Assembly (NCBI RefSeq): GCF_029784135.1 | Contig: NC_073746.1 | Span: 184,517,983 to 184,581,982, forward strand | Direction: 5' to 3' | DNA: 64,000 nt | From: Toxorhynchites rutilus septentrionalis | Taxonomy: Eukaryota > Arthropoda > Insecta > Diptera > Culicidae | Shown here: positions 44,515 through 55,830 of the stretch, piece after piece | Layout of the letters: each line of letters opens with the position of its first letter | Numbering within the stretch: position 1 is the first letter of the stretch | Position numbers and translations under genes: made by a program | The notes under the pieces: model-generated | Databases searched by the model: none | What the model was told of the DNA's origin: nothing | Seen by the model: the letters and a program-made list of their open reading frames with translations, nothing else

Positions 44515-46810
44515 TGTCTCGGCCTGTAGGGTAGTTCGCCTCCTGCAGTGCAGGCTGGGTGGCGCTAAACTCCGAGAGTCTATTTACCATGGAGGTATGC
44601 CTCATGCAGCGTCTGTCTGGCATCCAGCGGCTGAATACGAAATGTTGTTCCCCCGAAGCTATAGCTAAGATGACAAACCCGTCGCGTAACGTGGAGTCCT
44701 CGGGCTAAAAACCCACTGCACCCGAAATCCACAATATATTACGGAAACCCAAGTTAGAAGAATACGGACTGATTTAACGGCAACGACTTTTAGCATGAAA
44801 CAACGGACACGAATTGGAACATGGAATGTTTTGACCGTGGGGCAACAGGATAAGCTGGCCGCATGAAGCTCGAGTTCCTGAGTGAAGTGCGTTGGCGGAA
44901 CTTTGGAGAACACCGCCTACCTTCGGGACAGGTACTACTGTACTCTGGCATACGTGGTGGCAACGCTCCACACCACCGTGGAGTTGGCTTCCTGCTCAGC
45001 GTGCGTGACCACGCGGCATTCTTGAAGTGGGAGCCTATAAGTAGCAGGGAAATCGTAGCCAGATTCAGAACACGGGTGCGAAACCTTACAATAATCCAGA
45101 GTTACGCGCCAACCAACGCTGCCGAGCCATAGAAGAAGGAAAGCTACTACAGTCAGCTAAATGCCGTCGAGGACAAGATTCCGAAAGGTGTCATCAAGAT
45201 CCTGATGGGCGACTTCAACGTGAAGATAGGTTCCGACAACATGGACTACGAGCACGTCATGGGACGCCACGGTCTAGGAGAGATAAAAACGGCGAATTGC
45301 TCGCAGAGTCTTGTGGCAACAATGACATGGTGATTGGGGCCACGCTCTTTCCCCATCGACCAACTCACAAAGTTTCGTGGGTCTCAAGTGACGGTTACAT
45401 TGAGAACCAAATCGACCAGAGGACCAGTGGACCACCATCAAGAACGCCGTCATCGCAACCAGCGAGAATAACCTGCGTGAACTGCGCACCCGGAGAAAAC
45501 AATGGATCTCGGAGGACACCTGAAGAAGATAGATGCTAGAAAGGACGCCAAAGTCGCAATAGAGAGACAAAGAACCAGAAGGGTGTATCTTTCCCCCCGT
45601 CGTCAGTATCGTACCCTCGACCTGGAAGTAAAGTGCTCGTGTCGACTCTCTTGCTAACGAGGGGGAGAGAGCCGCTGCAACCGGTAACCTTCGTCTTCTC
45701 TACGACGAAGTTACTACGCCTAAACGGAGCAGGGATGAGTATCAAGATGCCTGTGAAAGACGCGACGGGTCAGTTAATAATCGATCCCACTGATCAGCTA
45801 AAACGTTGGTTAGAACACTTCGAACAGCTGCTCCAAGGCAGCCAGTCACCAACACCCCAGCGTGAGCAGACTCCAGTGAGAATTATTTCCCGTGTCAACA
45901 CAGAGGCGCCGTCATTGTGAGAGATAGAAGCAGCAATCAGAAGTATGAAATCCAATAAAGACCCGGGGGTTGATCGCATATCAGCCGAGATGCTCAAACC
46001 GCGGGCTCCTTTGGGAGCATATTAGGGTGGAGCACCTCAACGACTTTGCTTTTTCTGATGACATTGCACTAGTATCGATGATATGCAGAGTAAGCTCGAC
46101 GACCTGGACGCATGCTCTTCCGCGGCTGGCCTGAAAATTAGTGTCAGCAAGACGAAAGCTTTGGATGTCAACATGATTACGCCTTCAAATTCACAGTAGC
46201 TGGGCAAAGAGTGAAGAGGGTCGAGAGTTTCCAATATCTTGGTAGTCAGATTGCGCCAGATGGCGGGACCAACATAGATATTTAGTTACAACTGTATGAC
46301 TGTACCAGATAATGAGGTAGCCAATACATACAAGAGCAGACAAACACCGAACAGGCAAACACCAAGCAGGCAGCGGACGGACCGCACACCAACAAAAGAG
46401 GGTATCCAGATGCCAGGTAACAGACCTCCGGCAGCGTGGCATTCTTCAGAACCATATTTAGGGAACAAGAGTTTAGTTGATAGGCAGTCTCATCCGATCT
46501 TTCAAAGATTGTTACAAAGATTGTAAATGAATAAAGTTAATTTGTTTAGCATTAATTGACCAGACTCATTATTATATGTGTTATATAATGCGGATCAATA
46601 AGGCGAGGACTGACTTTGCGAGTTTGAAGAAGACATGGGGGTCAAATCAGATCAGTCACCACATCAAAATCCGAATCTTTAAGTCGAACGTAAAATCAGT
46701 GCTGCTTTATGCATGTGAGATGTGGGGCGTATCAGCAGAGAATGCGCAGAAGCTTCTTTCTTTATATGGTCCCACCTCATACCCCTACAATGGTTTGAGC
46801 AGGACTATTT
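44515..46810 (+). mobile_element. RTE-type LINE relic
   Basis: At 44797 the endonuclease starts, with RIGTWNVLTVGQQDKL and EFLSEVRW. Then come VGFLLSVRDHAAFLKWEPIS, LTIIQSYAPTNAAEP, KILMGDFNVKIGSDN and HKVSWVSSDGYIENQIDQ, all in order but across frames. The RT part is reduced to FAFSDDIALVS (motif C) near 46040, FQYLGSQIAPDGGTN near 46230 and, after a 290-base insertion, INKARTDFASLKKTW and LLYACEMWGVS (46590-46750). Motif A and B regions are deleted. The endonuclease wording matches RTE elements known as craniofacial development protein 2-like. Confidence 0.8.
46282..46578. mobile_element. Insertion in the RTE relic, possibly a solo LTR
   Basis: The RT reading stops at 46280 and resumes near 46580, so about 290 bases are extra. 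The piece begins near TGTATGACTGTACC and contains an AATAAA signal at about 46530. I found no certain end pair or target duplication. Confidence 0.35.
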
Positions 46811-46959
46811 ATCATTAAGATAATTTTTAAAGTTTAACAAAGCACATCAGGAACCAGCATGCAAAATAAAACGAACTGGTTCTGTTGCAGATATAAAATC
46901 ATAAGAACATTAAACAAAAGACGGAAACCGAAAAATCAAGATATAATCCCAAGGCATGT

Positions 46960-47160
46960 CAAGCAAATTTCCAACCCGGGAAGATCCTTGACTGATTGGG
47001 AATCGAACCCGATATCCTCAAGTTTTCACTAGATACTTACACTGAGATCTGCCGCGGTATAGAAAAAAAAACTCGATATAACCATCTGCTAATACGATAG
47101 TTTACGAGTATTCCGTCTGGGCTATCCCTGGTTCGAATCCGGTTTCCACTGAAGACCCTA
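46960..47160. repeat. Possible degenerate tRNA-like repeat pair
   Basis: GGGAATCGAACCC (inverse of a box B) near 47000 and CTGGTTCGAATCCGG near 47140 are box-B-like in opposite orientation. No box A or foldable tRNA was seen. Weak. Confidence 0.3.
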
Positions 47161-47215
47161 GAACATTTCATTGTATAACGATTTTCGCCAGTGTTCAAAA
47201 TCAAGTCTACCAAAA

Positions 47216-47243
47216 AGCGCGCGTGGCTCAAGCCACGCGCGCT
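47216..47243. repeat. GC-rich perfect hairpin followed by a T-run
   Basis: A 13-bp stem, AGCGCGCGTGGCT, closes on a 2-base loop and is extended by A/T pairs because AAAA precedes it and a T-run follows. It looks like a bacterial terminator but lies in insect DNA near the 3' end of a LINE relic; it may be a transposon end. Confidence 0.6.
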
Positions 47244-47857
47244 TTTTTTTTTTATTTTTTTTTTTCAAATCTAATTTACAACAACAATAATGCAACAAAA
47301 ATCCATCATCATCAATACGAGCAAGATAGCTTATGCAAACATAGAAACATTGAAACATTTTTACAAGTTCACAACACAGATTTCACATGTGAGAGACACA
47401 ATTCTTTGAACTCAGCCATATTTCCGGGCATCGAATTGAAGAATTTTAATCCTTTATACAATAATGAACTTTGGGACCTGCTAAATAAAAAGTTAGGTGT
47501 TCTTGCATCAATCGCGTTTCTTGTATTATATCTATGCAAATCACTTCCTCGTTAGTCTGAAGTTAGTCTGTCATCAATAACTACTCCCAGATATTTTATA
47601 TCTTTAACGTGTTCAATAGTCTCACCATCGATTTGAAAATTACCGTTATATCTGGAGTTTGCTGATGAAATGAGCATGTATTTTGTCTTATTAACATTTA
47701 ACTTTAATTGTTTGAATTTCAACCACCGAGCGAGAGAATGAAGATCTTCGTTCAAGTGCTTCGCGATTACATTTAACTCCTTAGCTGCGATGAACAGAAC
47801 AGTGTCATCCGCGAACAGGTTGATATCACAAAAACGTAAAACCCGCCGAATATCATT

Positions 47858-48126
47858 CTTCTTCTTAAATGGCACCAACGTTCCTAGAGGAACTTCGCCG
47901 TCTTAACGTCATATTACTTGCGTCATTTTTACTAGTACTTAGTTGAGATTTCTATGCCAAATAACACGCCTTGAATGCATTCTGAATGGCAAGCTCCAGA
48001 ATACGCGTGACCACAGTGCAAGTCGGAGGAAAGTTCTTTTACGAAAAATTCCCCCGACCAGAACGGGAATCGAACCCGAACCCCCGGCATGTTAGTTTTT
48101 GACGCTAACCACTCGGCCACGAGAGC
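47858..48126 (-). mobile_element. tRNA-derived SINE (copy 2, reverse)
   Basis: Box A TGGCCGAGTGG and box B GGTTCGATTCC are on the minus strand; the tail is AAGAAGAAG. The flanks share ATCATT (47852-47857 and 48127-48132). It interrupts the LINE reading YIND/IRRVLRFCDINLFADD exactly. Same family as 20689-20973. Confidence 0.9.
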
Positions 48127-48176
48127 ATCATTAATATATAAAATGAATAAAATGGGCCCTAGCACACTTCCCTGTG

Positions 48177-48451
48177 TGCTCCCTTGGCCGAGTGGTTAGC
48201 GTCATAACTAACATGCCGGGTGTTCGGGTTCGATTCCCGTTCTGGTCGGGGGAATTTTTCGTCAAAGAAATTTCCTTCGACTTGCACTGTGATCACGCGT
48301 ATTCTAGAACTTGCCACTCAGAATGCATTCAAGGCGTGTTATTTGGCATAGAAATCTCAACTAAGTACTAATAAAAATGACGCAAGTAATACTACGTTGA
48401 GACGGCGAAGTTCCTCTAGGAACGTTAGTGCCATTGAAGAAGAAGAAGAAG
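48177..48451 (+). mobile_element. tRNA-derived SINE (copy 3)
   Basis: Flanked by the 13-bp duplication ACACTTCCCTGTG (48164-48176 and 48452-48464). It is nearly identical to the copy at 20689-20973. It lies head to head with the SINE at 47858-48126, only 50 bases away, and splits the LINE at the VPQGSV/LGP motif. Intact boxes A and B. Confidence 0.93.
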
Positions 48452-49225
48452 ACACTTCCCTGTGGTACACCAAGTGTGCTTTCGATGGGAGTAGAAATAA
48501 AATCGTTGAAACGAGTCTTTTGAGTTCTATCACACAAGTAGCTTTCAAACCATTTGTATGATGTCCCTACAATTACAAAGCTCTTCAATGTTTGCAACAA
48601 TAAGGCCCTAGGAATTGTTTCAAATCCAAGAACACTGCAAAAATAGTTTCTTTAGCCTCGATATTCTCTTTCCATTTCGCCAACACCAAATTTGGGCGGT
48701 CTCACAAGAGTGTCCCTCTCGATATCCCGATTCTTCCGGTATCAGCAAACTGTTATTGTCAATAAATTTCATCCGCTGGCCTTTCACATTAAGTTCTAAA
48801 TTTTGTTCTATTTTGTGCAACATGTCAGTAGGGCGGAACTCTTCGGCTTTATCCGTCCCATTAACTTTGGGATGGGAACCAAAACAGATTCCTTCCAAAC
48901 TTCAGGCACGTGTCCAGTTTGCAATGATCCATTTATCAGGCCTGTTAAGTTAAGTAAACTTTTTAGTATGTAAACTATTTAGCTGTTATTCTGATGTTGA
49001 TCGATTTTCCTCTGTATATATTCACATCATGTCTTTTTCAAGGCTTGTGAATATATATTCCGCGTGCAGGTGTACCTTTTCCAATCGTTCTCTATATTAC
49101 TTCTACAAACTTTAAAGTACATTTTATCTCGTTTACGTTTGAGACGTAAGAGTGATAAAGTGTACCAGCTGTTCGGATTATTCAAATTGATTTGTTTCTT
49201 AAAAAAATTATTCAAATTGATATGT

Positions 49226-49678
49226 TTCTGAAAAGTGGATCGCGTACGACAACCTGAAGCGAAAAAAGTCGTGGTCGAAGTACGGTGAGCCGGCCCAAAC
49301 CATCGCCAAGCCCGGATTGACGGCCAGGAAGGTTTTGCTGTGTGTTTGGTGGGATTGGAAGGGAATCATCCACTATGAGCTGCTCAACTATGGCCAGACT
49401 CTCAACTCGGTTTTCTACTGTGAGCAGCTTGACCGTTTGAAGCAGGCGATTGACCAGAAGCGGCCAGAAATGATCAATAGGAATGGTGTTGTTTTCCACC
49501 AGGATAACGCTCGGCCTCACTTATAAGGGGGGGATAATGAAGTTGCTTTCTAAATGGCAACAAATTTGCGAACAAAACGTTGCATATTTGACTCAAATCG
49601 GATAATTTTAAGCGTAAGTTTAATAAAGCGTCAAATTTCGATCATAAATACGACTCTTCTTTTTCCCCAACCCTATAT
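49226..49678 (+). mobile_element. Irritans-like mariner fragment, internally deleted
   Basis: It reads AYDNLKRKKSWSKYGEP, KVLLCVWWDWKGIIHYELL, DRLKQAIDQKRPEM and VVFHQDNARPH (second catalytic Asp kept). After an internal deletion it continues with IMKLLSKWQQICEQNVAYL and an end CTTTTTCCCCAACCC. The 5' half and the third Asp are missing. Related to 17221-18180. Confidence 0.85.
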
Positions 49679-50040
49679 GTTGTTCATTACATCTTGAGCA
49701 TTTATCTTCATTAAAACAAACTTTGCTCTTCTCCACATTTGAAACAACATAGAACATTAAAGGCCTCAGCAACTGAACACTTATCCCATCCGATGCTTAC
49801 TTTACGAGTACTCATCAGACATCCATAAGTGTCATGATCTACTTCAATAATCGTATTATATTTGTTGTACTTTAAACGTGGATTTTCATATTCTGCAACA
49901 ATTTTAACATCTCCAATCTTGATGTCATCAATTTGGCTTTTTAAAAGATCAACGAAAACGTCTGAAGAATATCGATCACTCATTCCCAATATCTTCAATC
50001 TTGGTTTTAATGGTTTCAGGTCTTCGTGAACCAAAGCCTG

Positions 50041-50529
50041 AGGTTCTTCACTGAATCTCCGAAGCTGACAGTGTCATTTGCGAAGATGCGGATGGCGAGA
50101 TGTGAATACTATTGCCGATAGACCTCTGAAAAGGATTAACGTTAGAATTGTGTAGGCACTGTACAGAATGATGCTAGGTTTATCATTCGATGTTTTGTGT
50201 GCGATGAACGATAATAGTCATACATGAATTTGTGTTCCCTTTATCATCATTGATGTGTTCAATCGAACTTTCGATGTTCACTAAAATAAGGATTAATAAA
50301 GTTATTTGAATAGTGTCTTATGTCTGGTCTTTTTTGAACTGCTTAAATATCTGTTATGTTTTCATCATAGAAGTAAACCTAGAAATTTTTCACATCGGAA
50401 TTAGAGTGTTTCGGGAAAAATATTGATAAATGGAAAGCTTGGAATTCCTTTCTATGTAAAATGGGATCATTTTGTATTCAATCAAATATATACTTTAATT
50501 TGCGCTTTTAAAGAAAATATTTAATTATC
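50041..50529. other. Intron sequence, nothing recognised
   Basis: No supported frame. Confidence 0.5.
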
Positions 50530-50870
50530 ATCTAAATTTATATTATAGCCTTCAAAATAGGCCTCTTTTGAAGCAACACACTTTTTCCAACGAACAAACC
50601 AGTCATCGAAAGTTTTGGAAATAGAAAAAAAGTCACAAGGGGCCATATCTGGAGAATACGGTGCTTGTTCAATCACAATCATGCCATTTTTGCTCAAAAA
50701 TCGTTCACAATGATCGATCGATTAGCTGGTGCATCAAAGTGATGCAAAATTCAAGTGTTATCCATCCAATTATCTTTTACGATTTTTTCTCTCAAACGCC
50801 TCATAACGCTAAGGTAAAACTTTCTATTAACCGTTTGGCTCTCCGAATGGACATCATATCAAAATTCGCC
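50530..50870 (-). pseudogene. Mariner (rosa-like) transposase C-terminal fragment
   Basis: On the minus strand the end reads APYSPDMAPCDFF (third catalytic Asp), DDWFVRWKKCVASKEAYFEG, preceded by a broken NRKFYLSVMRRLREKI. This wording fits rosa-type mariners. No N-terminus; frameshifted. Confidence 0.65.
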
Positions 50871-52211
50871 GATCAAAAAAATGTTAACTTGTTCTTAATG
50901 ACATCAAGTGACATTAATAGGCATTAAGACTACTGACAGTAGTACCAACTTTAAAAAAAAATGAAAAATGTTCAGTGGGAAGATTTAAAATTACAAGTTC
51001 CCAGTATATATTTAACAGAATGTAACTGAAACGGAAGCCTTGAAAGTGAATCAATCAACTGTCAGCGGCTCGCTTGGTGTTGGTTCGTTTACGGCATTCC
51101 TTATAGAATGTTACAATGATCGAATGTGGTCTGAAATGAAGCTGAAAAGATTGAAGTGAAATTGCTTTTTTCAAGCACTGCTCATACCTATATGGTAATG
51201 GTATACCCTATGAACCTTTGGTATTGACTTAAGAATTCTTGAAGTTTAACGCCATTATCGATTTGGTTTTGGCAATGACTTAGGACTTATTCTCACTGGG
51301 GTGTGGTGTGTCGAGTGGAGAGAGTGTATCGACTTCGCGTTTAATATGTTTTTGAAGTAGGATTATGTCTATCGGAAACATATTGGGGGTGTAAATCGAA
51401 AAACGGACAATCGGTTACATCGCGAAAACCGTCAAGTTTTGAACGCTTATTGTTCAGTCATTCCCTGATTACAATGAAGAAAATTATATACTTTATGAAA
51501 GTAACTAACGAACACTTATAATATGTTAAGCATTATCTAAACGAAAATTCCCCGTTCTGATTGTTCGATTTGTGCAAGCAATATCGACTCTCTCAGTTGC
51601 TCATTCAATATGAATATAGACAATGAAATATGCGTATGTGCTTGATTTTCTGCTGATGTGTGGCATACATGTCATATGTGTCTGAAAGCCGTTTTTGTTG
51701 TTGCTGGAAGCTTCAAACTCGGAAAGTTCCTTCACCTCTAGTTCAAGTTTTTCAAATTTTCCTTTTCAAGCCTCTATAATTCAAAACATCTTCATCATCA
51801 CTGACGATAAAGAAGCGAAAACTGCATCGCAAGCCCCATCTTTTAGCGGTTAATTTGCCAGTCAAAAATATATAAAAGTGGCAGTCTAGCGCAAAGTTTC
51901 TTCATATTCAGCATATTCAGTATATTTCGAACCCCAAATAAAAGCAACAATTTACAATTTAATAATCGGATTTCCAGGCAAGAATGAATCATAGGATTTG
52001 AGCTGTCTGTACGTTGAGTTCGTCTCAAGGGAGTCCAAGGAAGGTTTATACGGCGAGAAAAAAAATCATGACTGTGTAATCATAAGTAGATGTTTTTACG
52101 AGACCGGAAAAAACGGAAAGAAAATAACAGCAACAGGAATAACCGGACAAAAAAAAGTGTAATGTCACAAGTAGCCTGGAAATATTGTGACGCGGGAAAA
52201 CATCATGGGTG
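50871..52211. other. Intron sequence, nothing recognised
   Basis: No supported frame or repeat. Confidence 0.5.
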
Positions 52212-52322
52212 TAAAGTAATTTTTATTATAAATTTATTTTTTAGTTTTCGTTTCCGAAATTTATTCTGAGGTCGACGTTATGGGGGCGAAATCCCCATTT
52301 AGCGAGGATAAGGAATCGAGGC
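52212..52322 (-). repeat. Dispersed repeat shared with 19702-19812
   Basis: Inverted copy of the block at 19702-19812, ending next to a Tc1/mariner-type transposase fragment at 52348. Confidence 0.55.
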
Positions 52323-52347
52323 GGCCTTACTTTAAAAAAAAATTAAA

Positions 52348-52556
52348 TCATCTCAATTGCCCCCAATTCCGTCCAATCGAAAAATATTGGGCAAGCGGAG
52401 ATTGAAAAAGGGTGCCAAAGTGACTCGGGATGCTGTAGACATGAAGAGATCGTGGAATAATATGGCAGTTGTGGTTGACGAAAGGAGAGTCCAAATTTTA
52501 ATGGAAAGAAAAGTACGGAAATTCATCAACGGAATAACTTTTTCAATATTTTTCTG
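52348..52556 (+). pseudogene. Tc1/mariner-superfamily transposase C-terminal fragment
   Basis: LNCPQFRPIEKYW holds the last catalytic Glu. A one-base shift leads into RRLKKGAKVTRDAVDMKRSW, ERKVRKFINGITF. The same layout follows the Glu in the ITmD37E copies (PELRPIEKYWAIMK), but the sequence is distinct, so this is another lineage. Confidence 0.65.
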
Positions 52557-54745
52557 AAAACAGCAATAAACTATCTCGGAAATTCTGTGTTACTCCGGTG
52601 TTTACTAGTCTGATCAATCTCAAAGATATACTTATAGAACTATAAAAATTTCTCCGTCAATTGCATGAAGAGTTATGTCTATATGAAAGGTGATTAAATT
52701 TTGGCTTATTCTGACCTTGTTACCCTATATTTCAAATTTATATCAATTAATCCGGCCAATATATCTGGTCAAGTCATTCATGAGCGTCAGAATAAAGTGA
52801 CATATCCTGTCATATTTTCTCCAACGTATCCAAATAACCCCCAATTCGACCATTCGGTATATTCGAGCAAAGAGATGAGCACACCTATGGCAGCAAAGGT
52901 AAGGCACGATGTATTCTATCTGCTAGAGCCGACTTTGCTAGCTAACCGTGATATGCAAACGGATTTCGCCACCAAGTTAAAACGAGAAGATAAAGTTCAA
53001 CGAGAAAGCTGTTGGTGAAGTAACAAACGACGGATTAAAAATGCAGTTTAATCCTGACGTTCAGCTAGGGTAGAGCCACAGAGCCAAGCATATCTATTCA
53101 TCAGAGGACTGAACCACTTTTTTTTGCTTCCGGCGAACTGTCTCGTGCTTTGTATGATAGGCAAAAGTGATGTGATCAACTCGTCGGAGGCGCCAGATAA
53201 CGAAGCCCCTTCGTCAGTGCAGGCATTGTAGGATGAAAAAAGGAAGTTAAAAAAGTTTCGAAATTCCAGATTAACAATTTCAACAACAGTTGGTTAGTGG
53301 AAAGTTAAATAATAATTTTGATGCGGAACAATCGTATTCTGAATATTCATGGTTGTAATGTAAATGACGAATAAAAGTTTTATTCGGCATTTTTAAAATC
53401 AACGATTTTTTTTCTTTATGGCAACAGAAACGAAAACTTTATTAATCGCAAAGTTCATCAATGCTCACGTCGATCAGCAACGAAACTACTTTCATGTTCT
53501 GTACATGTGATGAGATTGCATTCATACAAACGATGATAGTGCCCATCTTTTTTATGCAACAAGCAGTCCATCTCTCGCTGTGGATAGAGTGGTTTAATAG
53601 ATTTTTGCGGTTTCATTGTAGGATATATCTTCTTGATGTGGTTTCAACATTCGTTTAGAATTCGATGAATGTTGCTCTACTGACACATAGAGGAACAGAA
53701 AAATGAGGCACGCTGTCCGACTCGGCGTGTCTTCAACAGCAGATTCAATTTAATTGTTTTTGTTTTTTCTTCACTTGACTTAGTAGTTGATAACCCCGAA
53801 GATTGCATCCCTCGAAATCTGATTTTTAATGATGACGATTTAAAATAATTCCTATACTTGTATTCTGCGTTATCAGTTGCTGGACATGAACTTTTGAAGT
53901 GAGAGAATTTTTTTCCCAAAAATAAATCATTCGAGTGAATGTCCGTGGTTTGCATCCTTAAACATCGGTTTGGTTCACAAATGATGACGATAAAATAAAT
54001 TCCTTGTGTCGAGGGACTGTTTTGGTGATGTGTTGCATGCTGCTTCGTCTGCTCGCCTCTGAACAACTTGTCGATTGCGACCGAGACTGTTTGTATAATG
54101 TTGATTGACTGACTGAATGAAATATTACGATATGTTGACGAGAGGAAAGGAATCTGTGCACAAACGCAAACGGTCTGTTTAAATAGGTGTGTTGTGTACG
54201 GAATGCATTCAGACTCGTCGTCGTCAGCCAGGAGGCAACCAGCTGTTGCAGGTTACAGGTTACAGGTTACGTGGGGTGAGTGGTGTGTGGTATACACTGT
54301 GAACTGCCGCCACTTTGTCAGACGGAAGCCGATGCAGATGTGTACCGTGAACGAGAACTATATTATTTATAGATGATTTACTAGTAGATACTCTGAACGA
54401 GGGTAGAATATAGTTTAGTGATGCGTACATTAAGAATTTTCCAAAACAGTGATTTCGACAATTGCTCAACATGTTTGATAAACAAAAAATCGAAAATTAT
54501 TTATCTTATTGAACGAATTTGTCAGAGAATTGAGAAGTCAGAAAGTATACGAACATCCCGTTGTTGAATTTATCATAAGCGCAAAAAGAGTTTTAATAAA
54601 GTGTCAAGAAAGAGAGCAAGACTTTTATGAAGGATGTAGTGTTATGTAAAACTAAGAGACCGGATCTCAAATTATATAAAGATTTTGTCACTCAAGCCTA
54701 TCAAACTTTTTTATCGGCCGATACTGAATCAGTGTAGTGTGCGCA
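52557..54745. other. Intron sequence, nothing recognised
   Basis: This includes a three-fold heptamer (TTACAGG type) near 54250. Frames up to 129 codons on the minus strand have no motif. Confidence 0.5.
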
Positions 54746-54747
54746 TA

Positions 54748-54861
54748 CGAGGTCTGTTCAAAAAGTATCGCGACTTTCGGCCCGAGCACGACAACAACTG
54801 AAATCGAATATAAGTAATCCGTGGGTATACAAAAATCGTGATACTTTTAGAACAGCTCTTG
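54748..54861. mobile_element. Very short mariner-derived MITE
   Basis: The ends CGAGGTCTGTTCAAAAAGTA and, inverted, CAAGAGCTGTTCTAAAAGTA are flanked by TA (54746-54747, 54862-54863). 114 bp, non-coding. The ends look like those of rosa-type mariners such as the fragment at 50530. Confidence 0.7.
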
Positions 54862-55254
54862 TATAAAAAGTGGTCCATTCTATCCCATTCTTGGCCGTGT
54901 ATTTGACAAACTATACAAAAAGCTTTCATATGCCTCCATTTCAATGTGTCTCCTGTTTTGCTTGCTCATATTGCCTCTACCATATATATTAAACAAATGA
55001 TATACACGTATTGGGGAGTAGAGCATTTTCTGTTATTTTTCGGCTCATTTAGTGTACTAAATCGGGATGCTATAACATGTGCTAAAAATGAACTTTGGGT
55101 GTACCATAGACTCGGCTTGCATCCTTCTATAAAAAATATAATAATGACAGTTAGTGAAGCCGCTGGAAGCCGCTGAATGTGTTCTACATCAAACTCCGGT
55201 TGCGGCTCATCATTCCAAAATCCGCACGGGAGAGCCGTCTAGTGTGTTTCTACT

Positions 55255-55830
55255 CTAAGACACTTCTCTGTGGCACCCCAAGTGAGTTGCCGATGGGATC
55301 GGAAATAGAATCGTTAACACGTTGAGCCCTGATTTTTTCTTGCTGCGCTTTCCATTCAGCTCGCATCAAGAGCGTTTGCACAATATCAGTGTAGGCCTCA
55401 TCTCCCAAAGATACCTATTGTATAAATAGAAAATAGTCAGAAATTCAACTAGGAGTCACTAGTCACAATTTGTAAAACATCCGAGAACAAATCGCATATA
55501 TTTTTATTTTCTTAATTTGTAACAGTCAGTCCCAGACAGTCAGCGCTTTATCCACAAAAAGCTCAACGTCGGCCCGTAGAGATCAACGCGGGACTTAACG
55601 TGTTAAAAGGAGTCTTTTGAGCTCCATCGCACAAATAGCTTTCGAACCATTTGTACGACTTTCCTACACTTCCACTGCACTCCAATGTTTGTAACAATAA
55701 GAGCCTAGAAATTGTTTCGAAATCGCGCTTGAATCCAAAAATACCGCAGATGTAATCTCTTTCGCCTCTTTCCATTTTGCTAACACCAGATTCAGCGCAG
55801 TTTCACAAGAGAGCAATTCCAAATGAAATC
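55255..55830 (-). pseudogene. LINE RT fragment, split by a TTAA-type MITE
   Basis: Minus strand: SCETALNLVLAKWKEAKEIT, GSVGKSYKWFESYLCDGAQKTPF, then the MITE, then NDSISDPIGNSLGVPQRSV. Same family as the LINE at 47440-50040. If the MITE and one TTAA are left out, the frame runs on without loss (KTPF-NDSIS). Confidence 0.85.
55314..55606. mobile_element. TTAA-flanked MITE (piggyBac-like)
   Basis: Starts TTAACACGTTGAGCCCTGA and ends, inverted, TTAACACGTTAAGTCCCGC. TTAA at both borders (55314-55317, 55603-55606). Non-coding. Its precise fit inside a readable LINE frame proves the insertion and the TTAA duplication. Confidence 0.88.

Larger units (their letters stand above)
47440..50040 (-). mobile_element. 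CR1/Jockey-type LINE relic, broken by two SINEs and a mariner
   Basis: Minus-strand order: ORF1 piece (50034-49711) with YENPRLKYNKYNTIIEVDHD and CCFKCGEEQ, a zinc-knuckle-like end; linker (49215-49027) with NSWYTLSLLRLKRKRDKMYF; RT (48900-47552) with EEFRPTDML, LIPEESGYREGHSCETA, STLGVPQGSV, LGPILFILYIND, NLFADDTVLF and IKYLGVVIDDRLT. The endonuclease is missing where the mariner fragment now lies. It is a dead copy but all collinear, so probably one original insertion. Confidence 0.8.

Noticed and set aside
46296..46526. Short frame with repeated Thr-Pro-Asn-Arg-Gln
   Set aside because: Lies wholly in the unidentified insertion; the repetition comes from a local nucleotide repeat.
47216..47256. 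Rho-independent bacterial terminator
   Set aside because: The window is clearly insect nuclear DNA (spliced exons, LINEs, SINEs), so only the hairpin itself was kept.
49711..50034. Cellular zinc-knuckle protein
   Set aside because: It is on the same strand as, and just upstream of, a LINE RT relic and has the layout of LINE ORF1.
53677..54066. 129-codon minus-strand frame rich in Ser and His
   Set aside because: No recognisable motif or splice context; composition is that of a chance frame.
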